DNA of 64,000 nt, from NCBI GenBank assembly GCA_002221725.1, contig NJFT01000059.1, positions 62,001 through 126,000 of the forward strand. Direction: 5' to 3'. The translations under genes were made by a program, and so were the position numbers. Each line of letters opens with the position of its first letter. Positions within the stretch are counted from its first letter, which is position 1. This document shows, piece by piece, positions 1 to 11,805 of the stretch. The stretch is from Scedosporium boydii. Taxonomy: Eukaryota > Ascomycota > Sordariomycetes > Microascales > Microascaceae. The notes under the pieces are model-generated. The model was not told where the DNA came from. It saw nothing but the letters and a program-made list of their open reading frames with translations, and did not search any database.

Positions 1-645
1 TCCTCAACATGCTCGAGGTCTATTATCACGATCCTCTTATCGTCCACCAGAATAAAATTATCAAGCCTGGGATCGTCGGGCACATATCCATGGCGCAGCA
101 ATACTAGGAAGGTCTCCTTGAGCATCTGGTGGAACTCGTCGACCTCGAAGTGTGTAACCTTATCGCAAGTTACTCCGGCTACGTACGAAAGAATAAGCGC
201 GCGGGTCCCCTCAAACTGAGCCTCTCCGAAGAGCCGAGGGATAAGATTTCCCTGGAGAGTCTCTAGGGCCTCATACGTGGTCTTTTCATGCTCGAATTCT
301 TCATCCCAGTCGGGCTTTAATTTCTTGAGAGAATAACCTGGGAAGGAAGGAATAGACCTGGCCAGATAGCCTTGACTGTCGATTGTATTGCTTTTGGAAG
401 GTATGGAAGAATAGGACGTGCTATACGCTTGAGAAGTGAAGGGCAAATTGTGAGAAGGAGGACGTTGGAATGGATATCATCCGCGTAGCTGGCATCAGCA
501 TGGACTGTACTCCAGCCAATCTGGAACTGTAGAGGATGGCGCGAAGAAGTTAGCGGCGGTCGACCATGAGAGATAAATAGGGTCAAGGTTTCGACTATTG
601 TACCCTAATCCGCCATCGTGATCGCTTTTGTTCTTCAGAATCCAT
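1..645 (-). CDS. Protein kinase-like / phosphotransferase-fold protein, C-terminus beyond the left edge
   Basis: Three exons can be joined: 645-604 (ATG at 645), 526-427 and 337-1, with introns 527-603 (branch CTAAC, acceptor ACAG) and 338-426 (pyrimidine-rich acceptor CCCAG). The frame is open across both joins and runs off the window. The last exon reads like a kinase fold. A stretch around RALILSYVAG resembles the hinge between the two lobes. HGYVPDDPRLDNF followed by IVIIDLEHVE resembles the catalytic loop (H-G-x-x-x-D...N) and the metal-binding D-L-E of fungal kinase-like and aminoglycoside-phosphotransferase-like proteins. The classical His-Arg-Asp is not present, so whether it is an active kinase is open. 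It is divergent from the gene at 978, with about 330 bp shared between the two starts. Fold assignment is an inference from motifs. Confidence 0.66.
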
Positions 646-977
646 TGTTGTTGTGAGTGATATGGGAGAAAACAATCGAGTCAAAGCTCCGAGTCAGTGC
701 TCAATTAGAGGTCAAAAAGAAAGTGACATAAGCGACAACCTCGATCTATCAAACGAACAGTCGCGCCTGCCAACAACACAAGAAGATTGAATGAAGGCTC
801 CAGCACTGAATAGATTGGGCAGCAACCACTCTCCGTCAGTATGTGCCAATTAACCTCGATGGTCGCTCCTTCTAGGCTCTTTCAAAGCCAACACCCTAAC
901 AAATTCCCCCTACGACCGGCGCTCATTCCCTTGTAATCTGTGAACCGACCGAGCAACCGGCTGGAGAAGAGGTCAGA

Positions 978-1953
978 ATGTCGTTTACCGTCGAAGAGCT
1001 TCTCCTCGACCATCCTCGCAATCCTGCTGTTTATACCGGGCTCACTTCTAGCACGGACAAGGCGTGGGCGCGAGAGTTCCATCCGATTACGACGGCCACC
1101 GTTCGCACTCAGGTCGATCGAAGCTCCGACCCGCCCACCGTGACGGCTCAGTTTGGTGATTTCTTCCCACCGAGCGATGACGATGCTCTCAGGTTGCGTG
1201 AGCCTGCGTTTCCACCAACTTTCAGGAAATGGAAACTAAGTTACGAGGAAGACATTGTCAACTGGTTCCATACTGAAATTTCCAACATCGTCCTCGGAGG
1301 CTTTGCGAGATACCCCTCAGTTCTCCAAGCTTCTCATGAGAAACCACTCTCGGCAGAGCCGATATTGGAGACCATTGATATGGCATACTCGGTCAATCGG
1401 GCGGGCAGGAACACCCACATCGTTATCGGCGAATATAAAAGAAACTTGATCAACCCGGTTCAGTGGCAGGGCGGCAGACTAAAGGCCGCCCAGCTGAAGC
1501 TTGGGCAAGAATTGAGAGGGTAAGGTTATATTGCTCGCATCTTTGATTTCGCCTTCCGCTGAGATTCTCTTTAGGTACGCCTACAAGTACTCTTGTCCCC
1601 ACATCTTCTCCTTCGATGGAGAGAGTGTTTCATTACTGCAATTTAGAGCTGCTTCAAGGGAGGATATCAAAAGTCCTAGCTGTCCCGTTGACTGCTGGGT
1701 TCTTCCACGATATAACCACCCCAATGGTGTTATACTACGATATGCTCTTTACCGCTTCCTTGTCCAAGGCTTCCGGAGGTGTCAAGGGTTGGCAGCGTCC
1801 AACGTCGCTCTAAACAATATTCCTCCAACCATCCGCGAGTTTTATACCGGTCGGCCTCTCTGGAAGCAACAAGATGGCAGCTATCATCCCAGCCCATGGG
1901 GCCATCGCAGACTCGTCAACCCGGAGAACGGAGCTTTCTACTGGACCAAGTGA
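978..1953 (+). CDS. Hypothetical fungal protein with PD-(D/E)XK nuclease-like signature; possible premature stop
   Basis: Two exons, 978-1519 and 1575-1953, are joined by a 55-nt GT-AG intron and encode 306 residues. Around residues 135-155 the protein has IDMAY, then about 14 residues later IVIGEYKRN. This D...E-x-K arrangement ending in a beta strand is the hallmark of PD-(D/E)XK nuclease folds, which occur in many uncharacterised fungal proteins. I do not recognise a named family. The TGA at 1951-1953 interrupts a frame that stays open for 60 more sense-looking codons to a TAA at 2134-2136, including a D/E/S-rich tail. A CGA-to-TGA change, or a very short intron starting GTGAAA at 1950, could explain this. 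The gene is divergent from the kinase-like gene. Confidence 0.6.
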
Positions 1954-2136
1954 AATAGCGATGAGCCACTTCTCACGGGGCAGGGATCATGGGTCTACGA
2001 TACCCTGCCATTCTGGGAGCGAGGGCCACGCCTAGAGCCGGAAACCATGGAAGTCGATTCGAGTCAACACGAAAGTGCCTCTGGCGCTGGTAGCGCTTCC
2101 ACAGACAATGGTGAAGATCTATATTCCGCAAATTAA

Positions 2137-2851
2137 GCCACTGCAGAGGCGGCTATTTTATAAGGATTGGAGGCCCCTCCGACCGTGACACCTGCCGAAC
2201 TAGACCATCAAGATACGCAGTGTGTTGGTGCGTAGTGCAGTTGGCATCCCAAGGTGCCACACGGGAATGGGCACAGCCACAAGGGAAGCGTGGTGACCCA
2301 CACATCCGGACCTCACTTACAAACATATAAGGGGAGAACGGCTCCCACAACCATAGAAGGAAGACTTAAAGAGACCAGAAGTTCAGTATGGGCGAGGAGG
2401 GGAACGCGCTCAGCTGAGAGTGATCAGTCGTTTCCCTCAGTTCTGAAAGCTGTCTCGCGAGATCTGTTCTTTTAGTTTTTTTTTTTTAGTTTTTTTTTCT
2501 TTTTTTTTTTTCAATATCACTTTCTTTATTTCTACTTTTCTTCTGTCTCCTCTGTCAGTGAAGCTGTACAATGCTGATTCCCATTGATAATTAAGTCCCC
2601 GACGTCCTACGAAGACCATTACGACCATTCAAAGTAGACGTGAAAGAATCAGTTGTTGTTTTGCTCTTGATTGCCCTGGCCAACCCCAGTCGTACCTGCA
2701 GCCTACGCGATGGAATCATTCCCAGTGCAGTCTCGAATCGGATTGAGTGCGAGGATTCTACCTATGACCCTATCTATGAAGATTCGATGGCTAGACCTTT
2801 CCGGGTCATTGACAACTCATCCCCTTCCCTCAGGTGTCGACGTCTTAACTT
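2137..2851. other. Intergenic, with T-rich tract
   Basis: No gene is recognised here. At 2476-2511 there is a nearly pure T tract interrupted by single A, G and C bases; on the minus strand it is an A-rich run. It lies between the 3' ends of the convergent genes at 978 and 3529. Confidence 0.5.
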
Positions 2852-3529
2852 TCAGCTGGGATCGATCTCCGTCAACTTTTCAGCAAGCCGAGCGATATCT
2901 TCACTCCCGACATTGCGTATCGCGTCCTGGATTTTCTTGAAAGTCAGGCTCGTCAACCTTCGATATTTCTCAATAGCATGCCACACTTCAATACCAGCCT
3001 CCTCCTCCGCCGTCTCCTCGTAGTAGACAACTACATAGAAAGCCCTCCAGTCCGCTCGCCTCTCGCCGGAGCCGTCGCCAATCCATCCAGAGTCATCATC
3101 AATCATCCAGGACTCCAGTTGTCCCTGCTTGCCCCAGCAAATTACCTCCCACTGACGGCCCGTGTCGTTTTCCTGGAACAGTGAAACCCTCTGCTGAGGC
3201 GTTTCAGTCCCACTGCCATCGAGAACCTTACCGGAAACGGTGTTCGTACGAGGTCGTGGCCCGACTTCCAATGGATCCGGCTTGTCAGCGGGATCGATCC
3301 AGGTTTCAGTTGCGGTGTAGGTCTTCGATGCGGGAGAAATGCGTAGCTGAAATGAGGGTTCTCGTGGAGGGGTTCGGTCGTATTTGGTGAGGGGGAAGGT
3401 AGTGAAAACAGGGCGCCAATGCCAGTCAGTTAGGAACTGGATAGTTGGGTTTTGATATCCTGCCGGGGTAGGTAGGTTCGATTTGGTCGGGGGCCGGAGG
3501 CATATGGTCGCCTCGTGAGAGAGTTCCAT
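2852..3529 (-). CDS. Hypothetical protein, 225 aa
   Basis: This is a single open frame starting at ATG 3529. It has no signal peptide and no membrane segment. The N-terminal half is rich in Pro and Thr. The middle has aromatic-rich beta-like stretches (RQWEVICWGKQGQLESWMI, WRAFYVVVYYEE), and the C-terminus is a charged helix with Lys/Glu/Ile repeats ending EIDPS. The alternation of aromatic beta strands looks like folded protein rather than chance. I do not recognise the family. It is convergent with the PD-(D/E)XK-like gene. Confidence 0.5.
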   Translation of the reverse strand: MELSHEATICLRPPTKSNLPTPAGYQNPTIQFLTDWHWRPVFTTFPLTKYDRTPPREPSFQLRISPASKTYTATETWIDPADKPDPLEVGPRPRTNTVSGKVLDGSGTETPQQRVSLFQENDTGRQWEVICWGKQGQLESWMIDDDSGWIGDGSGERRADWRAFYVVVYYEETAEEEAGIEVWHAIEKYRRLTSLTFKKIQDAIRNVGSEDIARLAEKLTEIDPS

Positions 3530-4804
3530 CGTAGGGGAGCGATACGGTCGCCTGAGCGAGAGCCTGCCACCTCAGGATAGTTATTCTATTGAGGCTCTTG
3601 GCCTCTTGTTGATCGGATTGTGCCTCGCAGAATGAGAACGATATGTTTAGATGAGATGAACGGGCATGCAAGAACTAGGGGCTTAATACGTGTAGATCAT
3701 AAGGCAAAACGGCAGGAAGACTCCAAGATTCTGTCTCTTGCCTGGGAAAGGGCGGGGTAGTTCACAGCCCCACTTCGAAAGATGCAGCATGCAACGCGGG
3801 CAGACGGACAAAATTAAAGTAAGCTCCCTGAGCAGGTCAAAGTTCTATGTTACATTGTCAAGTACCTGCAGGGGGATTTCCCACCCCCTTACAAAAAACG
3901 TCAAGTAGCTACTTTCGATAAATTCGCATATAAACGCTGGGGCCCGGGAGCTACGCCATCTCCTCCAGCGGTCCCGAATTGCCGGCGATTAACTCTTGAG
4001 TCCCATGGCAGAGAACCCAACAAGCCCACGTAGTCGGGCAGCCTTGGTGGTGAACTGGCGATATTGTCCAAGTCAGCCGAGTGAAGAAAGATGTGGGACA
4101 GATAGGTCTCTGGTTGACGTAGCGATCAATCTTGAGGTGTTGAGGTGTCTGAGCCACTGACTGCACTTCGGGCAACATGGCAATTCTTTTTACAACTTGC
4201 CCTCCCTAGGTTCCAGAGAAAAGTGGGTTGCAACAGCTGGAAGTTTGGGAGCTTCCTCCTTTTTGACGTTCAAGTTGGGAAGCGGTGGAGCCTTTGCTTG
4301 CAGGCATTACTTGACTCGGGCCTCCAAATAGCAGGCCCTGATACCCTACAAGAGGCGATGGCGATGGCCACAGGAGATTCAATTACATTGCTAGGGCCTT
4401 TTTTGGCAATCTAGCCGGAGACAACGACATGACTCCACTCGAATTTACCGCATACGTCGAGATATATTTCTTGGAGCCTGTTACGTCTGCTCACAGTCAC
4501 GGCAAGTGGGTTCTCAATCTAGATATTCTTGCTCAAACTTCGCAGCTCAAAGCTGTACGCTGCAGAGTGTCAGTGAGGCGAGGAAACTCTGGTATCGTCC
4601 ATAAACCCGAAACTAGGAGAGGCTGAACGAACATGCTCGTCACAGTTTCATCCCCATCATCAGACTTCAGGCCGAAGACAGCAATATACCATGAACACCT
4701 CTCGCACTGCTCCCAGCCCCACTGGGTCTCCTTGCGTTGCTGGCATGGCATTCGTCCCTTGAGAGGTAACACTCTGCCACCTCCAAGGTGTTAAGAGGAG
4801 AAAC
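3530..4804. other. Intergenic; nothing recognised
   Basis: There are several short open frames on both strands, none with a convincing composition or motif. The stretch includes the upstream region of the gene at 3529 and the 3' flank of the STAND gene. Confidence 0.4.
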
Positions 4805-7800
4805 CTATGAAAAAAGATCAGAGCTCAAATCAAGTCCGATAGAGATGACCTTGCTATGAACGGACAAAAACTTGATGACTGAATCCGTAACAGCGATATT
4901 CGAAGAGCCTAACGGGGCCAGGTGCAAAGGGAGCCGTAGGATTCGATGCGAATTCCATGTAATCCAAGAGTAATCTTCGGTCAGTCCGATGCCGCGACGC
5001 TCAACAGAGAGCCCGCTAAGATGGGCGGCGGCGTTCGGTTCCCCTAAATTACTTACGAATTGGGAGAGTGGGGGGTTGAAAATGAATGTGCCTATCGGCG
5101 TCTGAAGGTAGGTCCCATTTTCCTCAAGATATAGCCACCAGTTAAGATCTTCAGGCCTAAATTTAAGCCCAAGTCCAACGTGAGCCACGCGAGCACGGGA
5201 TGCGAGGCTCCAAATGTCCAAATGTGCCTCAAAACCTGGGAGTCCACAAGATAAGGACACTAGGAAATTTGAGTTGCTGAGGAAGCCGGCTAACGTCCAT
5301 TGAAGACCGTCGTCATGCCCGCGCGTCTTGATGGTGTAATAGGTGCCTGTGGCCATTTGTCTGATCCCGATGCACCCAGGTAAACGCCCCAAGGCAAGCA
5401 GTTTCGAATCCCTTGAGAATATAAAGGACGTACCCAAGACGTCTCCGGCTTCTCCATTCTCAAATATTGGCATCGAAGTCCACGTTGTCAGATCCAGGAG
5501 GAGGAGGACATGCTTGCCTTCTTTATCATAGTAGCCGGCTAGGAAACGCCTGTCGTCTGAGAATTTTAGCCCATTAACCCAACCCTCGAAGTCTTTGAAA
5601 ATGTGAACGCAGCCACCGCGTACAACATCCCAAATTCCAATTCTATCCTTTTCCTCCTCGTCAACGAAACAGACTGCCATAAGACCTGAATCGCTTGAAA
5701 ACGCGGCTTCACTGCACCGATAAGGGTACTGGAGCACAGTTTCGTTGGTGTGGGTATTTTGAACTATAAGTCCTGATGTTCCGAGCAATGCGACAAGTTT
5801 CAAATCTAGCGAAAAGCCGAGAGAAGAAGCGACACCCCCTAGGACCTTACGAGTCCATCTCTCCGCCTCCCTGAGTGGGAGTTCGGCAACGCCCCACACC
5901 TCAAGCCCATAACTGGAAGTTTGCACGGCGAGAGTGTTGGAATCATGAGAAAAAGTCATTTGCATGACGGCGCTCGACATCCGCGCTCCGTAGTTCGAAG
6001 CCACTGCCCATGGTGTTGCAAGGTCGCCAGATGCATCCAGGACACGCTTCTTTAAATTGGGAGAGAATGCGATACTGAACGCTGAACTGAACCAGGCAAA
6101 GGGTGCTTTGAGCGACGCGGAAGGGTCTTTCGGAACATAATAAGAATTCCCCACAACTATCCCTGCTGGATTCAATTCTAACTTCCTAACGCAGGTACCA
6201 CTCGTGACGTCCCAGATACTAACAAGAGACTTTGTCGAAGCAACAAGAACTTTCGAATCGTCCGTGAAAAACATGGACTGCGGATGGGAGTCCATGTTCA
6301 GGGAGTTAATGCAAGTTCCCGTCGCTACATCCCAAAACTTGACCTCACGACGGTCAGACACGGCCAGCATTCTTGAATTGTCCAAAAATTCCAGCAACCT
6401 GGCGGGGTGGCTGCCGGTGTAGATTCCTGCCTTCGCATTATTCCATTCAATGGTTCTATAGCGGGTCTCTGTCTTGACATCGAATATAGTGGTCGTTTCG
6501 CGCCAGACTGATGCAAGTAATTGAGAGTTGTGAGAGAAGACCACTTTTGATGTTCCCCCGGTAAATTTCTTTTTGCAGACACCTGTGGCGACATCCCAGA
6601 GTCCAATGGTTTGATCATCCGACGACGAGGCAAGTAGTTTTGAGTCATGGGAGAAACAGAGTGCCAAAATCACTTTGGCATGGCCGGTAAGGACATTCTG
6701 GCAAAACCCTGTGGCTACATCCCATAATCTTATTTTGCCATCATACGTTCCTGACGCTATTATGGTTGAGTCATGGGAGAAGACTTGACACAGTGTCTGC
6801 TCGCCTGGTACGGAAAGCGACCCAAAGCAGAGGTCCCAATTAGGCGTAACATTGGGCAATTGAGAAACCCACTCTGGAAACTGATTCCGGAAGGTATTCC
6901 GAACAATGCTACGCTCAGGCGCAAAGATGAGAGCTGACGAGTATATCTGGAGCGGATACTCATGAAGGACTGCACCGTTGCTGAGCATAAAACGTCGAAT
7001 GTCGTGAAGATAGGCGTGGATTCCTGCGCTTGACTCTGCCTATTTAAACTGTTAGCGTCTTTTTAAGAGTATAATCAAGTGATACACAAAACCATACATT
7101 GAGTAAATTGATCAGATCTTGTATCATACCAATGCCGTCTGGTACGTATCCCAGGATACTCAAGGCCTCAAGCCAGTGGAGAAGACGGCGGATCAAGAAA
7201 CGGTGGACAATACCATCATCCTGTAAACGGTGCTTGCTTTCTTTCCAGTGATAGCTCCAGTTCCTGCAGGCATACTGAAGTTCGGGAGATAGGTGAGTGT
7301 CGATTGCCTCTTGAGTAAGATCAGCCCGAGACGCTGCCGGGAGTTGGAGGTCGCAGATGTCTTTCTTAAGTGCACCGTCCATGAGTGATATGCACTGGAC
7401 GGCGACGCGGTGATGGGCTCTTTGCTCCCCGACCCAAAATTTATGTCTATTCTGGTCGGGGCTGATAAGGAAGTCTCGGAAGGATAGGTGAAAGAGTCGC
7501 ACAGGGGTCGCTAGGTCTGGAGGGATATTCAAAACAGAGTGGAGGAGGTCGAGTTGGTTTTCTATCGTCTCAAGTGAGAGGTCAAGAAGGCTGACGAGCG
7601 ATTGGGTCGAAAGTGGGCTGGCAAGGATAACTATAGAGCCCACAACATCTTTGAACATATCCACCACTTGCTCCGCCTCAACGTCGCTCAGTCCCACGGT
7701 CAACTGGCCTAGGACAGGGCTATATGTGGCCGCTAATTCAGAAAAGTATGTTCCCTGATGGTCAAGGACCTTTCGGATTTGTTGTTGTGGTCCGCCACAT

Positions 7801-9158
7801 GCCCGATGCTGAATAAAACGGCTGATAGTGGCAGCTAAGATGAACAGGGGAACAGTCCTGTTAACTAATTTGCAGACATTTTCTTCGCCGGGCCAGTTAG
7901 GGGGTAAATTCCTCCTAGGCAAAACAGATCTATTGTAGTCATTTAGAATTTTCGAGAGTTCGTGGCGAAAGAAAAGCTCAAGGTCACGTTCGATAACAGA
8001 ACGAGGAACCTCGTGAAGAACTAGATCATGATGATCATTAGTATCCTGAAAGCCGATCCGGATAGGAAGCTCAGGCCTGCTTGTCAAGAAAAACTTCAGG
8101 CCTATTGACTGCGGCTGTGTTAAGTGCCGGAGAAGAGAGAGAATCTGCTGGATAACGTTAGGGTTGTCGCACTCATCGAGCGCATCAACAACAATGATCT
8201 TTATCGTTGCGCTCGAACCGCTCGGGAAATGGTTGATAGGATCTTGGATAAGTGCGTCAAAGTGCTCCTTGATCGACTTGTCACAGATAGTAGGATCGGT
8301 ATCAATCGCCTTCCGGATATGGGGCGCTAATTGTGGGAGCTGGCGGGCAAGTTGGGCGGCAATCGTAGGAAAGAAGAGCCTGGCGTGCCCTCGGTCGCCT
8401 TCGCCTCTCTTGAAGAAGAAGCTTGCGCCGAGCTTTCCATCTTTCGCAAAACGCTCGGCAGCAGTCCGAGAAATTGTAGACTTCCCGGTGCCCGCCATCC
8501 CATTAAGCCAGAAGATGCGCTTCGCGTCGTTGGCTACATCGTTTGCCCATGTTCGTATATCTGCCAGTATCTCAACTCGAGTGCCTGGATAGCACCTTGC
8601 GTTGTCGGCATCGCTATGGCAATCGTAGGCTGCTCGAGGAACGACGCGCAACTTTGAATCGATGATTTGTTGGTGAATATCGACAAGTATGGTACTTGAA
8701 ATCGAAGGGATTAGATACTATGTACAGGCTATAGCAAGTAAGAAGGGTCTTCAGACTCACGTTTGGTGAACTAGCAACCCCGTGGTTATCGACGTCCGGT
8801 GCCTCTCCAACCGACCAACTATCTCGGCAACCTCCGTCCTTTTGAACGGCCACACTATCCTCTTGTGTCCAGTACCCTCCTGAAGTTTGGCGGTTAGTTT
8901 ACCAAGCTCCATTCGGCAGTCCTCGACCCCCTGCCGTATGCTTTTCGAAGTTTTGACCGCACCGCCATTGGGGCCATCAAGGACTGCTTCAACTTCCCGG
9001 GTGGTTAGCCCCCAGCGGTCGGCCTCCCGGAGAAGATCTTTAATCTCGCGTGGCGCATGCTTGACCCCAATACAGTACTCGGAGCAGAGCACCCCAAGTT
9101 TAAGAAACAGGTCGACGACTGCAATAATATTCGCGGCAAGCCCGAGAGCTTCCGCCAT
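4805..9158 (-). CDS. NACHT-WD40 STAND (NLR-like) receptor with fungal N-terminal domain
   Basis: Three exons, 9158-8761, 8694-7098 and 7039-4805, give 1410 codons including the stop. The first intron (8695-8760) uses an AAG acceptor, the only one nearby that keeps the frame; the second is 7040-7097. Residues 1-132 begin MAEALGLAANIIAVVDLF and match the Helo-like fungal N-terminal domain of STAND proteins. A NACHT module follows with Walker A GMAGTGKST at about 198-206 and Walker B KIIVVDALDEC near 298-308. From about residue 730 there are repeats of the FSHDS...LWDVATG kind, i.e. WD40 blades. The blades differ from one another, unlike the near-identical repeats of HET-D/HET-E type proteins. 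Known relatives act as signal-sensing switches in heterokaryon incompatibility and innate-type responses. What this one senses cannot be read from the sequence. Confidence 0.87.
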
Positions 9159-9477
9159 ATTTGCCGTCGAGACAGAAATACGTGAGTAGAGAGATGTCGA
9201 CAAACAACTACGAAGAAGAATGTTCACGATTCGGTGAGATGAGCAACCCCGCTCTTTTACAGCTTTTGACAGCCTGGTCAACGATCCGTGGCGGTGGCCG
9301 CTCAGTACCTGGCCTGGCCAATCGTATTTGGGAGACGGTCGACCTTTGTACCCTACCTTTGGAGGCCATCAGACCGCTTAAGCGCAGGCAGAATAATTGG
9401 GTAAATATTTTCTCACTCGCATTCCGAACGGGGATCTCACGTCCCTCCATTCGTCGATTCTGATACGTTTCTTCGCT

Positions 9478-9667
9478 CTAAAAATCCCCCCTTTCGACTA
9501 TAACGGTTCTATAAAAAGGATACTAGAGAGATATATATCGAGCTTTTATTTATTTTAGCTATTAGTTTCTTTAGATAAGGGCTAATAATATATTTACTCT
9601 CGTCGTCATTGATACAAGGCAAAGAGAATTTTGGTAACTGCTCCTTAGCGTCTGGTGCTTTTCGTGG
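9478..9667 (+). repeat. Diverged 5' part of the duplicated tRNA-Leu region, with AT-rich insertion
   Basis: The stretch around 9478-9520 (CCCC, TTCGAC, GGTTCTATAAAAA) resembles 17675-17718 upstream of the intact tRNA-Leu, with several substitutions. Between it and the well-matched part lies an AT-rich segment, about 9525-9605, that has no counterpart at the other copy. Confidence 0.4.
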
Positions 9668-9797
9668 TGGAGTTGTATCTAGCAATCTAAGAGACCAAGT
9701 TTCATCGAATTGGCAGAATGGCCGAGCGGTCTGAGGCGCTGCATTCAAGAACAATCTTTCCAGAGAAAATTTGGCTCTGCAGTTTCGAAAGAAGCAT
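9668..9797 (+). repeat. Left copy of tRNA-Leu duplicated segment
   Basis: These 130 bp match 17773-17902 in the same orientation with five substitutions and no gap. The match covers about 44 bp of 5' flank and the 5' three quarters of the tRNA gene, then stops abruptly. Confidence 0.9.
9712..9797 (+). pseudogene. Truncated tRNA-Leu(CAA) pseudogene
   Basis: The acceptor 5' strand (GGCAGAA), D arm (GGCCGAGCGGTCTGAGG), CAA anticodon loop, intron and variable arm are present and nearly identical to the intact gene at 17817. The sequence breaks off at GAAGCAT. The T arm, with its TTCGAAT loop, and the 3' acceptor strand are absent, so it cannot fold as a tRNA and lacks the pol III B box. Three of the five differences from the intact copy fall in the tRNA body. 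Confidence 0.88.
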
Positions 9798-9819
9798 AGG
9801 GCACGACTTTGAGCAACGT

Positions 9820-10110
9820 GGGGGACAACTCGACGACGGTCTAGAGCCGGTAAACTTCTACCCGTGTGCGAAAGGGTCTCCATCCGTCGAAGCCTCTCTA
9901 GCGAGAGATGCGATTCACTTGAGCTTCATTGCAAATCTTGGTGATGACACCAGTGTTCAGGTGCGAGTTGGAGATATTCTTAACAATCTGAGCTTCCTCA
10001 GGGTTACAACGCGATGTTGCCATTCTTTCGATGCTCCGCTTTCCGTTCGCACAGAGCCATTCAGCAACACCATGGGAAAGGAAACATGCTGCGCCAGGGA
10101 CGGCTCGGGA
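9820..10110 (-). pseudogene. Possible coding relic, unidentified
   Basis: On the minus strand one frame, read from about 10108 to 9841, is open for roughly 70 codons. It contains HGVAEWLCANGKRS and HLNTGVITKICNEAQVNRIS. It then meets a TAG at 9898-9900 and resumes in frame as RGFDGWRPFRTRVE. The composition looks like protein, but I do not recognise the family and no start or splice sites are convincing. It begins directly beside the tRNA truncation point. Confidence 0.22.
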
Positions 10111-11800
10111 AATTTATGGACCATTCCTTGCATTCCAGAGCCTCTCTCTAACGACAAACATCCGCCAACTGAAGGAGCTACGACACTCGTTTACTACTTT
10201 CCCATTGCAGGCAATCCGCTAGCTCAGTGGTTATCCATTGCAAAATGCTAAGCGATATTGCCACCGGGCCAAAAATGCACATGTATATCCTACAGCGTGA
10301 GTGTTGTGTCGCGTATACGGTCGAGCAGCCTAAATCTTGGGCAATTGGGTTGTTCGTTGGGCCGGTCTGGAAGTTTTGCATCATTCCGCTGGAAGCTTCA
10401 ACAGGCAACCAACCGATAGGGGTGCCGCAGCCATATGGATGGTCGCACTCTTTTCGTATTGCCACTAGAACTTGTGCAAGCAGAGAGGGAGGAACCAGAA
10501 CGGCTGAGGTTTGAGAAATGGGGTTGGGGCCTGGGGCGCGCCGACTCAAATGCAATTCATGCTCCTCACATTTTAAATTGAACCGGCGGCCTTCCACGCG
10601 TGGGGTGCGCGGTAATCATATGTCTGCGCCCGGCTTGCCCAGACTGATAGAAGTCGTCGAAGGTGAATTGTCTTCTGAGTATTTGCGAAATCGTGGTCAG
10701 AACGACCTCTAGACCGGCTGTCTCATTACTCTCGGGTCGACCGATGAGGGAGGCATATTACTCGGCAGCTGTTTGTAAGAAACGGCGCCGTCTCCATGCC
10801 CAAGATGCCGAGCCCACCACAATGCGCCTGGGCTGCCGCGGCGGCAGAGAGACTGCGCTCGGCGCCTATAAAGGACCTTGTTATCATCGAATGTCGTGCT
10901 TAGGACGGTATTTCCCAATAAAGCGCTGATGGGTAGTATGAAATCAGATTGATGAGGGAGGCGGAATGGGGGGGCCAAGGCTAACTCAGGGTCCCGAGCG
11001 AAAACCGGCCGGACCAGATTATGCACTTGCCTGTCTTTGGAAAGAGTACTTTGGTGAGCGGTTGTAGAGACATTACGGAGTACAGGTATATGGGTTAACA
11101 TGGTCGAGCCGAGATTCCAAGGGAGGATGTGTTGGCGCCTCGCCATATATGTCAGCACTAGCCGAGGGTATTCTGACTGTGATTGCTGGTGGTTGTTGCC
11201 AAAGGGGCCCAGGGTCGGGACGGTAGGGCGTACCATGTGGGTACGAGAAGGTGGATTCGCAACGGCTCCGTGAGATGCTATACTTATTGACATCAAGGCT
11301 TCATCTGACTTCGAACTCCGTGCGGCCGGAGACCTAGTATAGTATCTAGTGCAGTTAAGATTTGGCACGACAATGACAAGCAGATTGCTCCTGAAAAGGA
11401 GCCTTGCTTCAATACCTGCATATTTCAGATACAGGCAGGGTTCAGGATTCGTCACGATCGAGAGTGAAGGATTTCTCAACCCGGTCCAAGCCGCGTTCGG
11501 GAAAGGTACAGGCAAACCCCAGGGGGATGCATCCCCCGTTCATCCTCGGCTTGCCTGGAACAGCTGTGGCCAATATACCAAGAGTATTTTCATTAGGCCT
11601 CGGTTGTTCTTCCGACCAGTAAATATTAACCCCGCTTTTATACCTCAATCGGCCCCTTTATTTAGTGCCTAACAGAGGGCAAGGCTGCTTTCTCTCTGGC
11701 GTAGTCCACAGCTACATCCAATACACGTTGCGTTTCCCATTTCTACCAAGCACCGTAAGTTCATGTAAGTGATCAATTTACAAAATGAATCGGCAAACAC
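10110..11800. other. Intergenic or decayed DNA; no gene supported
   Basis: A 268-codon open frame on the minus strand (11515-10709) has only a TTG at its head and an Arg/Ser/Pro-rich composition, so I do not call it a gene. At 10212-10229 there is a good tRNA-type A box (TAGCTCAGTGG) without a B box downstream. Confidence 0.35.
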
Positions 11801-11805
11801 GAAAC

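Noticed and set aside
10709..11515. 268-codon open frame on the minus strand
   Set aside because: It begins at TTG; the first ATG is about 75 codons in. The composition is Arg/Ser/Pro-rich with no motif, and it lies in a decayed region.
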